Assembly: GCA_018333655.1 (NCBI GenBank)
Contig: JAGXTJ010000003.1
Coordinates: forward strand, 18,411 to 82,410
Direction: 5' to 3'
From: Bacillota bacterium
Lineage (GTDB): Bacteria > Bacillota > UBA994
DNA length: 64,000 nucleotides
Shown here piece after piece: positions 16,758 to 25,415 of this stretch (position 1 is its first letter; every line of letters begins with the position of its first letter). The notes beneath the pieces were generated by a model, which searched no databases, was not told where the DNA came from, and saw nothing but the letters and a program-made list of their open reading frames with translations. A program made the position numbers and the translations under genes.

Positions 16758-17207
16758 TTACACTGTGTAGTCGACTTCTTGCTTGAGGGACACGGCTTCG
16801 CTAAATACATTCTGTATGACGCGCAGTATCAGGCTCATAAAGGCAGCCGGTATGGCGAACATAAGCCAGGGGAAGTAGTAGAGCGAGGCGGCCAAAGCAA
16901 TACCAGCGCCCACGGCCGCGCACCATGACAGGGTGCGGAGACGCAGAGCATTCTCGGGGATAAAGACCTCGGCCTGCGCGATGCGCTCTAGCAGGCGGTA
17001 CAAATTATATAGTAGAATAGCCGCTGGCAGGCTACCGCCGTAGATGGTGACCAAAAAATGCAGCTCAAGCCCCCGTAAGTAGGCGCGCGAGTAACTTAGC
17101 AGCCACCTCACTAAGGCTGGGGCGAAAGCTACTACACCTAAGAGCCCAAAGGCAAAAAATAGGACACAAAGCTTACTAAGAATGATGGACTTGTGGTCAT
17201 TCCACAT
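16758..17207 (-). CDS. DUF2975 family membrane protein
   Basis: A 149-residue protein with four membrane segments (about residues 11-33, 45-66, 92-112 and 115-138) and a polar loop AQAEVFIPENALRLRTLSW between the second and third, which is typical of DUF2975. ATG 17207 is preceded by GGGAGG. It is first in the operon, 13 bases before the HTH regulator gene, a pairing common in Bacillota. Function unknown. Confidence 0.82.
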   Translation of the reverse strand: MWNDHKSIILSKLCVLFFAFGLLGVVAFAPALVRWLLSYSRAYLRGLELHFLVTIYGGSLPAAILLYNLYRLLERIAQAEVFIPENALRLRTLSWCAAVGAGIALAASLYYFPWLMFAIPAAFMSLILRVIQNVFSEAVSLKQEVDYTV

Positions 17208-17248
17208 TGGGGTCCTCCCATCAGGCCTGCGGCCCTTACTTTGAGGGA

Positions 17249-17277
17249 AGTATAGCACGATTATTATCGATAGGCAA
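17249..17277 (-). promoter_or_regulatory. Promoter of the DUF2975-HTH-DUF4153 operon
   Basis: On the minus strand TTGCCT (17277-17272), 17 bases and TATACT (17254-17249) lie about 40 bases before the DUF2975 start. The -35 box falls inside the left arm of the inverted repeat at 17273-17307. Confidence 0.65.
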
Positions 17278-17343
17278 GATATTTTTATCGAATAACAATA
17301 TCTTGCCCTCCTGCAGGTGGTTTGTCTTGCCGCCTGCAGGAGG
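17273..17343. repeat. Two abutting perfect inverted repeats between divergent genes
   Basis: GGCAAGATATT (17273-17283) pairs with AATATCTTGCC (17297-17307). The last C of this repeat is the first base of a second one, CCTCCTGCAGG (17307-17317) with CCTGCAGGAGG (17333-17343). They lie between the DUF2975 operon promoter and the cupin gene and could be operators or leader hairpins. Confidence 0.8.
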
Positions 17344-17398
17344 TGGCGGAGAAACGTCGAAATATTCTCTAAGACTTTTTAAGAAAGGCGGTAAGAAA

Positions 17399-17749
17399 AT
17401 GATAAAGAAGAGCGATGCTATTGCCGTTAAAGAGGCCCACAACCTCAGGGGGGGTGTAGGCCGAATAGAAATGAAGCACTTCTATGACGAGGCGGAATTT
17501 AACGGTCTAGGCCGCCTCTACGGCCTACTGGTTGTGCCGCCGGGCTGTTCGGTCGGCGACCACAGCCATATCGGGGAGCAAGAGTCCTACTATATTTTAG
17601 AGGGTGTCGCTACCTACAATGATAACGGCCAGGAGGTAACACTCTACCCCGGCGACATGGCCCTTTGTCCGGACGGCGAATTTCACGGCGTCAAGAACGA
17701 AGGCGAGGTAGACCTAAAGTTTATCGCCTTGATCAGCAACACTAAGTAG
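17399..17749 (+). CDS. Single-domain cupin protein
   Basis: A 116-residue cupin. Motif 1 is seen as GDHSHIGEQESYYILEGVA (two His and Glu as metal ligands) and motif 2 as PGDMALCPDGEFHGVKN, with the fourth ligand His. Such small cupins are isomerases, dioxygenases or sensor proteins; the substrate is unknown. ATG 17399 follows AAAGGCGG by 7 bases. It is monocistronic, with a strong terminator behind it. Confidence 0.88.
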   Translation: MIKKSDAIAVKEAHNLRGGVGRIEMKHFYDEAEFNGLGRLYGLLVVPPGCSVGDHSHIGEQESYYILEGVATYNDNGQEVTLYPGDMALCPDGEFHGVKNEGEVDLKFIALISNTK

Positions 17750-17780
17750 AGGCTAGCTTGCGGCCAGCATTTTAGCAAAA

Positions 17781-17824
17781 AAAGTACTCGGCGCCCCGTC
17801 CATAGGGGTAACCGAGTACTTTTT
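17781..17824. terminator. Bidirectional terminator between cupin and pepF
   Basis: AAAGTACTCGG (17781-17791) pairs with CCGAGTACTTT (17812-17822), with A-run and T-run on the two sides. It can serve both convergent genes. Confidence 0.88.
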
Positions 17825-17846
17825 ATTGCTCTCTTATTGCGCTAAG

Positions 17847-19646
17847 TTAAAAACTCTTGACCACTTCGTCCACGAGGTAGCCCACGTAGTCGACCGCCTT
17901 TTTAATAGCCTGAGGTTCAGTCATATCTACGCCAGCCATCTTGGCCAGCTCGAGCGGCGGCTTGGTGCTGCCGGCTTTAAGCACCTCTAGCCATTTGTCG
18001 ATTACCGGCTGCCCCTGGTCGGCAATGTCTTTGGCGACCGCGGTGCCGATGGTAAGACCGGCAGAGTAGCTGTAGGGATAGAGGCCCATGTAGAAATGCG
18101 GCTGCCGCATCCAAGTTAGGCGCGCACCGTCGTCAATCTCAACTTCGCCGCCCCAGAACTCCTCCAGAATTTCACCTTGCACACGGCTTAAGAGCGTCGC
18201 TGTGACAGGCTGGCCCTTTTCGGCCAAGGCAAAGATACGGCGTTGCAGCTCGCCTTCGATGAGGTGGCGCACGAAGTTGTGGTAGTAAGTCAAGAGGAAG
18301 CCCATGTTGAGCCAGCGGCGCATGCGGGGGTCTGTAGTCTCGCTGCCGATGTAGTTGCCGACTAGGAGCTCATTAATAATGGACGGCGCCTCGGTAAAGA
18401 ACATCGAGCCACGCACATTAGACAAACGCTGGTAGCGCATAGAAAGTACGCCATGCCCGGCATGACCAAGCTCGTGCGCTAGTACTAGGGCATTGCGCAT
18501 GCTGTCGGCCCAAGTGACGAGAATGTAGGGATGGGCATCTGGCACGCCATAGCAGAAGGCGCCGGTCGACTTGCCGATGTTTTCGGCGAGGTCAATCCAC
18601 CTGTTCTTTAGCGCGTCCTCCATTATCGTGGAGTATTCTGGGCCAAGCACAGCCAGCGCCTTGAGAATAACATCCGAGGCGTCAGCGTAAGTAGTGGGGG
18701 GGTTGAAATCGGGGTCGAGGGGAGCCTCGATGTCGCAGTAGAGAAGTTTATCTAGGCCAAGTACCTCTTTGCGCAGCTTGGCGTAACGGCGCATATGGGG
18801 CGCAATCTCGGACAATATGACGTCGTGCAGGGTATTGTAGGCAGGTAAGTCCACCTCTTGGCCGTGCAGCAGCATGTGGGTGGCGGACTTGTAGCCCCTG
18901 AGGCGTGCCAGAACGACGTGCTTCTTAACTTCGGTGCCCCAGGTAGCGCCGTAGGTGTTTTGGTAGGCCTTAAGCCCCTTGGTAAAAGATGCGAAGGCGT
19001 TCCGGCGTAGTACATGGTCGGGGGACTTTTCGTAGGCCTCTTCATAAAGAGCGAACGACATGGGGTGACTCTGGCCGTCTTTATCTGTGATGGGGTCAAA
19101 GGCCATGTCCGCGGCCTTAGAGCGGGTATAAGTGAGGTACGGCGCGCCTAAAACTTCGCCTAGCGAGGCTAAGGCTACCTCCGTATCGGGGTGTAGCATA
19201 TGGGGTTTTTCATCGAGCATGCGCTGCAAAGTGCGGGCAAACTCTTTAAGCTTAGGTTCCTCGCCTAAGTAACGTTCTAGTGTGCCGGCGGGCAGAGAGA
19301 GCGCCTCGGAGCGAATAAAGGAGATGGCGGCGAATACTTCGGAGCCAAGCGCCGAAGCTCTCCCCATCATCGTCTGGTTAGCAGAGTCGGTACCGTCGCC
19401 AGATAGTAAGAGAGAGGCATAAGCGGTAACGCGGATAAGGCGCTTTTGCAGGGTTTCGGCGGCTTCTAGGCAGGCAAAGAGGGTTAAGGGGTCGCGACCA
19501 AGTGTGCCCTTGTACTTGGTTACACTCGGTATATCGGCGGTAATCGCGGCAAGTTCGGCGTCCCATTCCGCAGCAGAGGGGAAGATATCCCTAAGATCCC
19601 AAGTTTGCTCTGCTGGCACTTCCAAGCGGCTAAGTCTCTTTTTCAT
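17847..19646 (-). CDS. pepF: Oligoendopeptidase F (M3 family)
   Basis: A 599-residue cytoplasmic zinc metallopeptidase, the usual PepF size. The active site His391-Glu-x-x-His395 is seen as LAHELGHAGHG. Glu downstream in FFTEAPSIINELLVG matches the third ligand region. It cleaves oligopeptides of about 7-17 residues imported or produced by proteolysis. I chose ATG 19646 because AGGAGG lies 6 bases upstream; an ATG two codons earlier is too close. It stands alone, which fits a peptide-fermenting lifestyle. Confidence 0.93.
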   Translation of the reverse strand: MKKRLSRLEVPAEQTWDLRDIFPSAAEWDAELAAITADIPSVTKYKGTLGRDPLTLFACLEAAETLQKRLIRVTAYASLLLSGDGTDSANQTMMGRASALGSEVFAAISFIRSEALSLPAGTLERYLGEEPKLKEFARTLQRMLDEKPHMLHPDTEVALASLGEVLGAPYLTYTRSKAADMAFDPITDKDGQSHPMSFALYEEAYEKSPDHVLRRNAFASFTKGLKAYQNTYGATWGTEVKKHVVLARLRGYKSATHMLLHGQEVDLPAYNTLHDVILSEIAPHMRRYAKLRKEVLGLDKLLYCDIEAPLDPDFNPPTTYADASDVILKALAVLGPEYSTIMEDALKNRWIDLAENIGKSTGAFCYGVPDAHPYILVTWADSMRNALVLAHELGHAGHGVLSMRYQRLSNVRGSMFFTEAPSIINELLVGNYIGSETTDPRMRRWLNMGFLLTYYHNFVRHLIEGELQRRIFALAEKGQPVTATLLSRVQGEILEEFWGGEVEIDDGARLTWMRQPHFYMGLYPYSYSAGLTIGTAVAKDIADQGQPVIDKWLEVLKAGSTKPPLELAKMAGVDMTEPQAIKKAVDYVGYLVDEVVKSF

Positions 19647-19951
19647 GTTCATCCTCCTTAACGTGGGCCCTGCAGGGGCACCCACCATCCCTATAAGTAT
19701 TCGCATTTCTTAGTGGTTTTCCTTCTAGTGACGAAATTTTGTCGCCTGTAAGCGAAAAAGTCTAGGCCAGGCCAAGGGCGTAGTCGTGATTCTAGGCGTT
19801 GTCGCTAGGCCTAAAGTGAAAAAAGTATCATAGCATGCTTTTCTGCCCTTGCGGTAGTAGTAATTAAGGCCCGCAGGCGGTAAAATAGACTACGAAAGAG
19901 GTTCTGCTAAGACGTGTTCACGGGCGACAGGCAACAGTAAAGGGAGGTTTT

Positions 19952-20911
19952 ATGGTGAAAAAGATCTTAATCACGGGTGCGCTAGGCCAAATCGGTACCG
20001 AACTGGTGGCGGTGATGCGCGGGCGCTATGGCGAAAACAATGTGGTGGCCAGCGACATTCTGCCAGAAGTCCCCGAGGGTGCGCTAAAGGGTGGACTGTA
20101 TGAGGTTGTGGATGTAGTCAAGCCCCAGCAGATTGCCGATGCCGTAAAGAAGCATCAAATCAACGAAATTGTTCATCTCGCTGCCTTACTCTCCGCTGTG
20201 GGCGAAAAGAAGCCCCACCTCGCCTGGGAGGTCAACATGGGGGGCCTCTTTAATGTACTAGAGGTAGCGCGCGAAACAGGTTGCGGGCTCTTTACACCTA
20301 GCTCTATCGCCGCTTTTGGGCCTACTACCCCGCCCGACCACACTCCCCAAAACACCATTCAGCGTCCCACGACCATGTATGGCGTCACCAAAGTAGCGGG
20401 GGAGCTGCTCTGTGATTACTACCACCTTAAGTATGGCGTAGACACGCGCGGCGTGCGTTTCCCTGGCCTTATCTCGTACGAAGCCCTGCCTGGTGGCGGC
20501 ACAACCGATTACGCTGTACATATTTATTACGAGGCCCTCAAGCACAAGTGCTACACCTCGTACATCGACAAGGGAACGTACATGGACATGATGTACATGC
20601 CAGATGCCATCGAGGCCATCATACAGCTTATGGAGGCCGACCCTAAGAAGCTTAAGCATCGCAATGCCTTTAACGTAACAGCCATGAGCTTTGACCCCGA
20701 GCAATTGGCGGCAGAAATCAAAAAGCATATTCCGGAATTCACCCTAAGCTACAATGTGGATCCCGTCCGACAAGGCATCGCTAATTCATGGCCAAACTCG
20801 CTAGATGACAGTGTGGCGCGTGCCGAATGGGGCTGGAACCCCAAATTTGACCTCGCCTCCATGACGGCCGATATGCTCGTTAAGCTGCGCCTTAAGCTTG
20901 GCCTGGTTTAA
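19952..20911 (+). CDS. NAD-dependent L-threonine 3-dehydrogenase, epimerase-like (SDR type)
   Basis: A 319-residue extended short-chain dehydrogenase. The NAD motif TGALGQIGTELV is at 8-19, the catalytic pair is Tyr143 and Lys147 (MYGVTKVAGE), and Ser near residue 116 (TPSSIAAFG) completes the triad. The pattern SSIAAFGPTTP and VRFPGLISY with TDYAVHIYYEAL is typical of epimerase-like threonine dehydrogenases, which make 2-amino-3-ketobutyrate from threonine. No kbl gene is adjacent. The ATG follows AGGGAGGTTTT. The threonine dehydratase gene lies 0.9 kb downstream, so threonine use by two routes is likely. Confidence 0.88.
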   Translation: MVKKILITGALGQIGTELVAVMRGRYGENNVVASDILPEVPEGALKGGLYEVVDVVKPQQIADAVKKHQINEIVHLAALLSAVGEKKPHLAWEVNMGGLFNVLEVARETGCGLFTPSSIAAFGPTTPPDHTPQNTIQRPTTMYGVTKVAGELLCDYYHLKYGVDTRGVRFPGLISYEALPGGGTTDYAVHIYYEALKHKCYTSYIDKGTYMDMMYMPDAIEAIIQLMEADPKKLKHRNAFNVTAMSFDPEQLAAEIKKHIPEFTLSYNVDPVRQGIANSWPNSLDDSVARAEWGWNPKFDLASMTADMLVKLRLKLGLV

Positions 20912-20923
20912 TCTTTCTTGACA

Positions 20924-20960
20924 ACAAAAAGCTACTCGCACACTTGCGGGTAGCTTTTTG
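20924..20960. terminator. Intrinsic terminator
   Basis: ACAAAAAGCTACTCGC pairs with GCGGGTAGCTTTTTGT around a short loop. A-run and T-run flank the stem, so it works for both converging genes. Confidence 0.88.
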
Positions 20961-20972
20961 TCTAGGCAGAGT

Positions 20973-21608
20973 TTACTGGCCAGGGGTCACTTTGCTCCAC
21001 TTTCTCTCTTTGCGCAGCGCGCGTTGCTCCTGCCTTTTTTCGCGTAGCTCCTCGATTACGGCGAGCCCTTCGCCCTTTTCGATGCGCTCGCGGATGGCGG
21101 CGGCATTAGCGAGTACCTGCGTTGCATGGGCAACTTGGCGCGCGGCAATTTGCTCCGCGTGTTTGGCTATGTGACTAGCAGTTCTTTCTTGGCGCTCTTT
21201 GAGCTGTGCTAGTCTTTTTTCGGCCAGCTCTGGGTTCTTGGCCTCTTTAGCGCGTTCAGTGGCGAGGGCTAAGGCCCGTGCCTGTGCAGCCGCCAAATCG
21301 GTGGCAATTTTTGCTGGCAGGCTGGCCTGGTTGGCTAGTAGCTCCTCAGCTTGCTTGACGAGTGCGTCGTGGCGAGCGAGCAACTTTTCTTTTAAAGCGG
21401 CGGGGTCGTTCTGGGCTAGGGCGGTCAGCTCGGCAAATTTTGTGTCAGCTTGCTTGAGTACACGCTCTGCCCGCACGACATTAGGCGGCGCTACCGCGTT
21501 TCGTCTTTGCATCCCCGGTGGCATCTTTACCCCGCCTGGGCCCGCAGCCACAGCTAGTGGTGCCAAGAGCATTAAGATAGCGGTTAGTGCTAGTGCTTTC
21601 TTAACCAT
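20973..21608 (-). CDS. Secreted, Ala/Glu/Lys-rich coiled-coil protein
   Basis: A 211-residue protein with a signal peptide (VKKALALTAILMLLAPLAVAAG, predicted cleavage after AVAAG or AVA). After a Pro/Gly-rich stretch, residues about 45-205 are almost entirely helical, with repeated AL, AE and RE patterns and no cysteines. This suggests a long extracytoplasmic coiled coil, comparable to DUF5667-like or periplasmic-type spacer proteins, but I recognise no family. ATG 21608 follows AAGGGAG. It is monocistronic. Confidence 0.7.
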   Translation of the reverse strand: MVKKALALTAILMLLAPLAVAAGPGGVKMPPGMQRRNAVAPPNVVRAERVLKQADTKFAELTALAQNDPAALKEKLLARHDALVKQAEELLANQASLPAKIATDLAAAQARALALATERAKEAKNPELAEKRLAQLKERQERTASHIAKHAEQIAARQVAHATQVLANAAAIRERIEKGEGLAVIEELREKRQEQRALRKERKWSKVTPGQ

Positions 21609-21790
21609 GCGATCACTCCCTTCTCTGGCTAGCATCAAGGGCTGAAGCTAGCGTTAAGCCAATTGTAACCCGATTATTGAGCAAAAGCATGGGGCAAATG
21701 TGAAAAAAATGTGAGGTATCGCTAAGGCAGGAATACGCCTCGCGCGAGCGAAAACCTCTTAGAATGTTCTGATATAGGGGAGGCATGGTC

Positions 21791-22750
21791 ATGATAGGTT
21801 TAAAAGAAGTCAGGGCGGCGGCAGAGAGAATAAGTGGGCATATCCATCATACCCCGCTCATCTACTCGCGTAGCCTAAGCCAGATGAGCGGCAACGAAGT
21901 CTACCTAAAGTGCGAAAACCTACAGAAGACGGGCTCATTTAAGATTAGGGGGGCCCTGAACGCTGTCTTGCAGCTTACCGCCGAGGAAAGAACCCGCGGG
22001 GTTGTCACCGGCTCCTCTGGCAATCATGGCCAAGCCCTAGCCTACGCCGCTAGGCTCGCCGGAGCGCGCGCTGTCGTGGTGCTGCCAGAGAACGTCAGTC
22101 AGGCGAAGCGTGCGGCTTGCACCGCCTATGGGAGCGAGACGGTGTTGTGCGGGCTTACCGCTGAAGAACGCCTCGCCCATGCCGCACAGCTTGCCCGCAC
22201 CGCGGGGCTTACCATGGTGCATTCCTTTGATGATGAACAGGTTATTGCCGGTCAAGGAACGGCGAGCTTAGAGATTTTGGCCGACCTACCTGAGGTCGAT
22301 TACATCGTAGCACCGGTGGGCGGCGGGGGTTTACTTGCGGGCCTCTCTCTGGCCGCTAAGACTAGCAGCCCAGCGGTAAAGGTTGTCGGGGTCGAGCCTC
22401 TCTGCAGTCCTCGCCTGCGCTATTCGCGGCAGCAAGGCATGGTAAGTGAATTAACGGGGGATGCTTGGCGTCCTTCGGTGGCCGATGGTTTGCGCAGCAA
22501 GCGCCCCGGAGTTTTTACCTTTAGCATTACACAGCGCTACGTGGACGACCTAGTGACCGTTGGTGAGGATGATATCGTGGCAGCGCTTAGGCTTCTCCTA
22601 GAGCGCACTAAGCTCCTTGCCGAACCATCAGGGGCTGTTTCTGTAGCGGGCGCCTTGCAGGCGCCTCTAGCCGGCCTCGGCAAGAAAGTAGTGTGCCTGG
22701 TAAGCGGCGGCAATATGGAGCTAGCACAGTTAGCGCGGCTACTCGCTTAG
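21791..22750 (+). CDS. Threonine/serine dehydratase, catabolic type
   Basis: A 319-residue fold-type II PLP enzyme without the C-terminal ACT regulatory domain, which marks the catabolic (TdcB-like) form. Lys51 in TGSFKIRGA carries PLP; SSGNHGQALA is the phosphate-side loop and VGGGGLLAGLS the glycine loop. The product is 2-oxobutyrate (or pyruvate from serine) plus ammonia. Two ATGs lie at 21785 and 21791; the second has the better spacing to GGGGAGG. It converges on and overlaps tcdA by 4 bases. Confidence 0.9.
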   Translation: MIGLKEVRAAAERISGHIHHTPLIYSRSLSQMSGNEVYLKCENLQKTGSFKIRGALNAVLQLTAEERTRGVVTGSSGNHGQALAYAARLAGARAVVVLPENVSQAKRAACTAYGSETVLCGLTAEERLAHAAQLARTAGLTMVHSFDDEQVIAGQGTASLEILADLPEVDYIVAPVGGGGLLAGLSLAAKTSSPAVKVVGVEPLCSPRLRYSRQQGMVSELTGDAWRPSVADGLRSKRPGVFTFSITQRYVDDLVTVGEDDIVAALRLLLERTKLLAEPSGAVSVAGALQAPLAGLGKKVVCLVSGGNMELAQLARLLA

Positions 22751-23496
22751 TCTAGCAAGTCGCGCACTACCACACTGGCGGCCATAAGCCCGGCCACCGC
22801 AGGCACGAAGGAGATGCTGCCGGGTATTTGCCGTTTGCGCGTGCAGTTGCCCATACCCCCGGGGCATATGCAATTGGCCGTGCAGTCAGCCGTTGGGGTC
22901 AGAGGAGTACGGGCCGGTTCGGGCGAGTATACGACTTTAATACCCCGACTAATGCCCCGCTTGCGCAGTTCCTTGCGCACAATGCGGGCCAGTGGGCAGG
23001 TAGCGGTCTTGGCGATGTCAGTTACGGTAAATTGCGTGGGGTCAAGTTTGTTGCCCGCACCCATGCACGAAATGACAGGTAGGCCTAGAGCGTGGCAGCC
23101 CGTAATGATGCCGAGCTTGGCAGTTACGGTATCTACAGCGTCAATCACATAGCTTAGTGAGGGCGACAAGATCTCTGCCGCATTCTCGCGCGAAAAAAAA
23201 GCGTTACGGGCCTCCACTTTTATGGTAGGGTCGATTTGGCTAATGCGCGCGGCCATGGCTTCGACCTTACTTTGGCCCACCGTTGACGTCAGGGCGTGGA
23301 TTTGCCTATTAATATTGGTCAGGCAGACTTCGTCGTGATCGACGAGGAGCAGGCGCCCCACACCCGCCCGGGCCAAGGCTTCGGCGGCAAAAGAGCCGAC
23401 GCCGCCAATGCCAATGACGGCGACATAGGCAGAGCGCAGTTTTTCGAGGCCCGCGGCCCCGATTAGAAGTTCTGTGCGCGAGAATCTGTGCAACAT
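22747..23496 (-). CDS. tcdA: TcdA, tRNA threonylcarbamoyladenosine dehydratase
   Basis: A 249-residue ThiF/E1-like enzyme that cyclises t6A37 of ANN-reading tRNAs to ct6A using ATP. Visible features are the nucleotide loop IGIGGVGSFAAEALAR at about 28-43, VDHDEVCLTNINRQ (metal and ATP-contacting Asp and Arg) and the YVIDAVDTVTAK strand. The C-terminal GSISFVPAVAGLMAASVVVRDL ends the family. Length and motif order fit the YgdL/CsdL group rather than MoeB. Confidence 0.92.
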   Translation of the reverse strand: MLHRFSRTELLIGAAGLEKLRSAYVAVIGIGGVGSFAAEALARAGVGRLLLVDHDEVCLTNINRQIHALTSTVGQSKVEAMAARISQIDPTIKVEARNAFFSRENAAEILSPSLSYVIDAVDTVTAKLGIITGCHALGLPVISCMGAGNKLDPTQFTVTDIAKTATCPLARIVRKELRKRGISRGIKVVYSPEPARTPLTPTADCTANCICPGGMGNCTRKRQIPGSISFVPAVAGLMAASVVVRDLLD

Positions 23497-23550
23497 TTTC
23501 GTCCTCCTAGCGATTACGCCACATTTTAAAAAATGTAGGCAATTATTGTA

Positions 23551-23579
23551 TTGCCAAAGTGGCAGAACTCTGCTATAGT
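23551..23579 (+). promoter_or_regulatory. Promoter of the zinc ribbon gene
   Basis: TTGCCA (23551-23556), 17 bases, TATAGT (23574-23579). The leader to the ATG at 23672 is about 85 bases and shows no clear riboswitch. Confidence 0.65.
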
Positions 23580-23671
23580 AAGTGTGAACTTGCGCAAATC
23601 TGGTTTCACCTCTTCCAAAAGGCTAACCCAGGGGAGCCCATGTATCTAATTTATCGGGGGGATTTTCTCTA

Positions 23672-23959
23672 ATGATGCAGGACAAGAACCTAAACTGTAA
23701 AGACTGCGGAGCCGAATTTGCTTTCACCACTCGTGAGCAAGAATTTTACGCAGAGCGTGGTTTCCAGAACGAGCCCAGCCGTTGCAAGACCTGTCGCGAC
23801 AGCCGCAAGCGCAGCAACGAAGGCTCCGCTCCTATGAACAACCGCGAACTCCACAACGTTTCTTGCGATGAGTGCGGTGCAAACACCCAAGTTCCGTTTA
23901 AGCCCACAGCTGGCCGTCCAGTTTACTGCCGCGATTGCTTCTCCAGCAAGAGAAGATAA
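23672..23959 (+). CDS. Double zinc-ribbon protein (CxxC type)
   Basis: A 95-residue basic protein with two four-cysteine zinc sites: Cys9/Cys12 with Cys38/Cys41, and Cys65/Cys68 with Cys86/Cys89. It ends in CFSSKRR, the recurrent tail of this widespread small family. Members are strongly expressed in many anaerobic Bacillota and candidate phyla, and the function is undefined (nucleic-acid binding suspected). It has its own promoter and terminator, suggesting high independent expression. Confidence 0.9.
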   Translation: MMQDKNLNCKDCGAEFAFTTREQEFYAERGFQNEPSRCKTCRDSRKRSNEGSAPMNNRELHNVSCDECGANTQVPFKPTAGRPVYCRDCFSSKRR

Positions 23960-23969
23960 GCAATTAAGG

Positions 23970-24000
23970 AGCAACCTAGAACTTAGGTTGCTTTTTCTTT
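23970..24000 (+). terminator. Intrinsic terminator of the zinc ribbon gene
   Basis: AGCAACCTA (23970-23978) pairs with TAGGTTGCT (23984-23992) around GAACT, followed by TTTTCTTTTT. Confidence 0.92.
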
Positions 24001-24031
24001 TTACCTTTTTCCAAGACGGGGAGGCATGGTC

Positions 24032-24694
24032 ATGGAGGCAGCACTACTACGCAAGTTTCCCTTGTTTAGCTCGCTCTCAGCAGACGATTTGCAGGCTGTC
24101 GCGGCCATTGTTAGGCTGCGGCGTGTAGAGAAGGGCGATGTGCTCTTTGCCGAGGGAGAGCCGGGTCTCGCGGTGTGGTTAGTCTGTAGCGGTGCGGTCA
24201 AACTTGTGAAAACAGATTCCACAGGCCGAGAGCAGCTACTTAAAACGGTAGAGCCGCAAGAGTTCTTTGCTGAGGTGGTCTTATTTGACGGTGGCAGCTA
24301 CCCAGCCACCGCTGTGGCGGCCAGTGAGGGCGAAGTAGGCATCCTCTACAATGCCGATGCCTGTAAGCTTGTGCACGCCCACCCTAATTTGGCGTGGCAC
24401 TTTCTCAAGGTGCTCAGCGCGAGACTTCGCCGCGCTCAAGGGCGCATCCAGATTTTATGCCAAGGCGATGCAGCTGTAAAAATTGCTGCCACCTTGCTCT
24501 ACCTAGCCCAAGAAAAGGGCACGGACCACCTCGCCATCGGGCAGCAAGACTTAGCCGACATGGCGGGCATCGCCCGCGAAACAGTGTCTCGCGTGCTTGC
24601 CAAGTTATCTAGCGAGGGCCTTATTGTAGCCCTACGAAAAAAGATTACCCTCATCGACAAAGAGGGACTAGCAGCGCTAGCACCGCAGGTCTAG
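24032..24694 (+). CDS. Crp/Fnr-family transcriptional regulator
   Basis: A 220-residue protein with an N-terminal cyclic-nucleotide-type beta barrel (FAEGEPGLAVWLVCSGAVKL, then GGSYPATAVAASEGEVGIL) and a C-terminal winged HTH, with LADMAGIARETVSRVLAKLSSEG as recognition segment. The four-cysteine Fe-S pattern of Fnr is absent, so an oxygen-sensing cluster is unlikely. Two ATGs (24026, 24032) follow GGGGAGG; the second has better spacing. Targets are unknown. Confidence 0.9.
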   Translation: MEAALLRKFPLFSSLSADDLQAVAAIVRLRRVEKGDVLFAEGEPGLAVWLVCSGAVKLVKTDSTGREQLLKTVEPQEFFAEVVLFDGGSYPATAVAASEGEVGILYNADACKLVHAHPNLAWHFLKVLSARLRRAQGRIQILCQGDAAVKIAATLLYLAQEKGTDHLAIGQQDLADMAGIARETVSRVLAKLSSEGLIVALRKKITLIDKEGLAALAPQV

Positions 24695-24705
24695 GATATC
24701 AGTCA

Positions 24706-25248
24706 TCACCGCACCGGCACTTCTGCTTGTTGCCTGGCTAGGGGCTCGGCATAGAATTCTTCCCACAGCTTAACATAGTTTTCAGCATGTGTGCGCAGGC
24801 CCAAGACGGCTTTATCGTCGAGGGTTTTTACTATTTTGGCCGGCAAGCCTACCGCTAAAGACCGCGGGGGAATGACCATGCCCTCTTTGACGACCGCACC
24901 CGCGCCGATAATAGAGCCCTCGCCAATCACCGCGCCATCTAGTACTACGGCCTTCATGCCTATCAGCACATTATCACCGATGGTGCAGCCATGTAGCACG
25001 GCGCCATGACCGACGGTCACATAGTCGCCGATTTTAAGCGGTTGGTCAAGCGCCACATGGAGCACAGCTCCTTCCTGCACGCTACAGGCTTCCCCGATCG
25101 TTATAGAGTTAATATCGGCCCTGAGCACGGCATTAAACCAGATGCTCGACTTCTGCCCTACGGAGACATTGCCCATTATCGCCGCGCTGTCGGCCACAAA
25201 AGTATCGGGATGAATACGAGGTTCTCCCGATTTCAGCTTCTTAATCAT
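24706..25248 (-). CDS. Gamma-type carbonic anhydrase family protein
   Basis: A 180-residue left-handed beta-helix protein made of hexapeptide repeats (IGDYVT, VGHGAVLHGCTIGDN, LIGMKAV, IGEGSIIGAG). The three zinc His are placed as in Cam/YrdA proteins: LHV near residue 64 and VGHGAVLHG near 80-86. Many members of this family have no shown carbonic anhydrase activity. ATG 25248 has AAGGAGG upstream. Convergent with the Crp/Fnr gene. Confidence 0.88.
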   Translation of the reverse strand: MIKKLKSGEPRIHPDTFVADSAAIMGNVSVGQKSSIWFNAVLRADINSITIGEACSVQEGAVLHVALDQPLKIGDYVTVGHGAVLHGCTIGDNVLIGMKAVVLDGAVIGEGSIIGAGAVVKEGMVIPPRSLAVGLPAKIVKTLDDKAVLGLRTHAENYVKLWEEFYAEPLARQQAEVPVR

Positions 25249-25415
25249 ATTCTACCTCCTTGTAAAGCTCCTGCCATCAATATTCTACCATGATGCAACC
25301 ATGCTCTCTACGGTTCACAGCAAAAAGTGCTCTCATTGGCGAAGGACTTTCCTTGCCGGTGGAGAAATACTGGGAGACGAACTGTGAAGTACAGATAAAA
25401 AAAGGAGGTTAAGTC

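Noticed and set aside
20973..21645. Plus-strand frame opposite the coiled-coil gene (21199-21645)
   Set aside because: Serine/alanine-rich mirror of the minus-strand gene, which has a signal peptide and ribosome site.
24032..24694. Fnr-type oxygen sensor
   Set aside because: The cysteine pattern for a 4Fe-4S cluster is absent, so only the general Crp/Fnr family is claimed.
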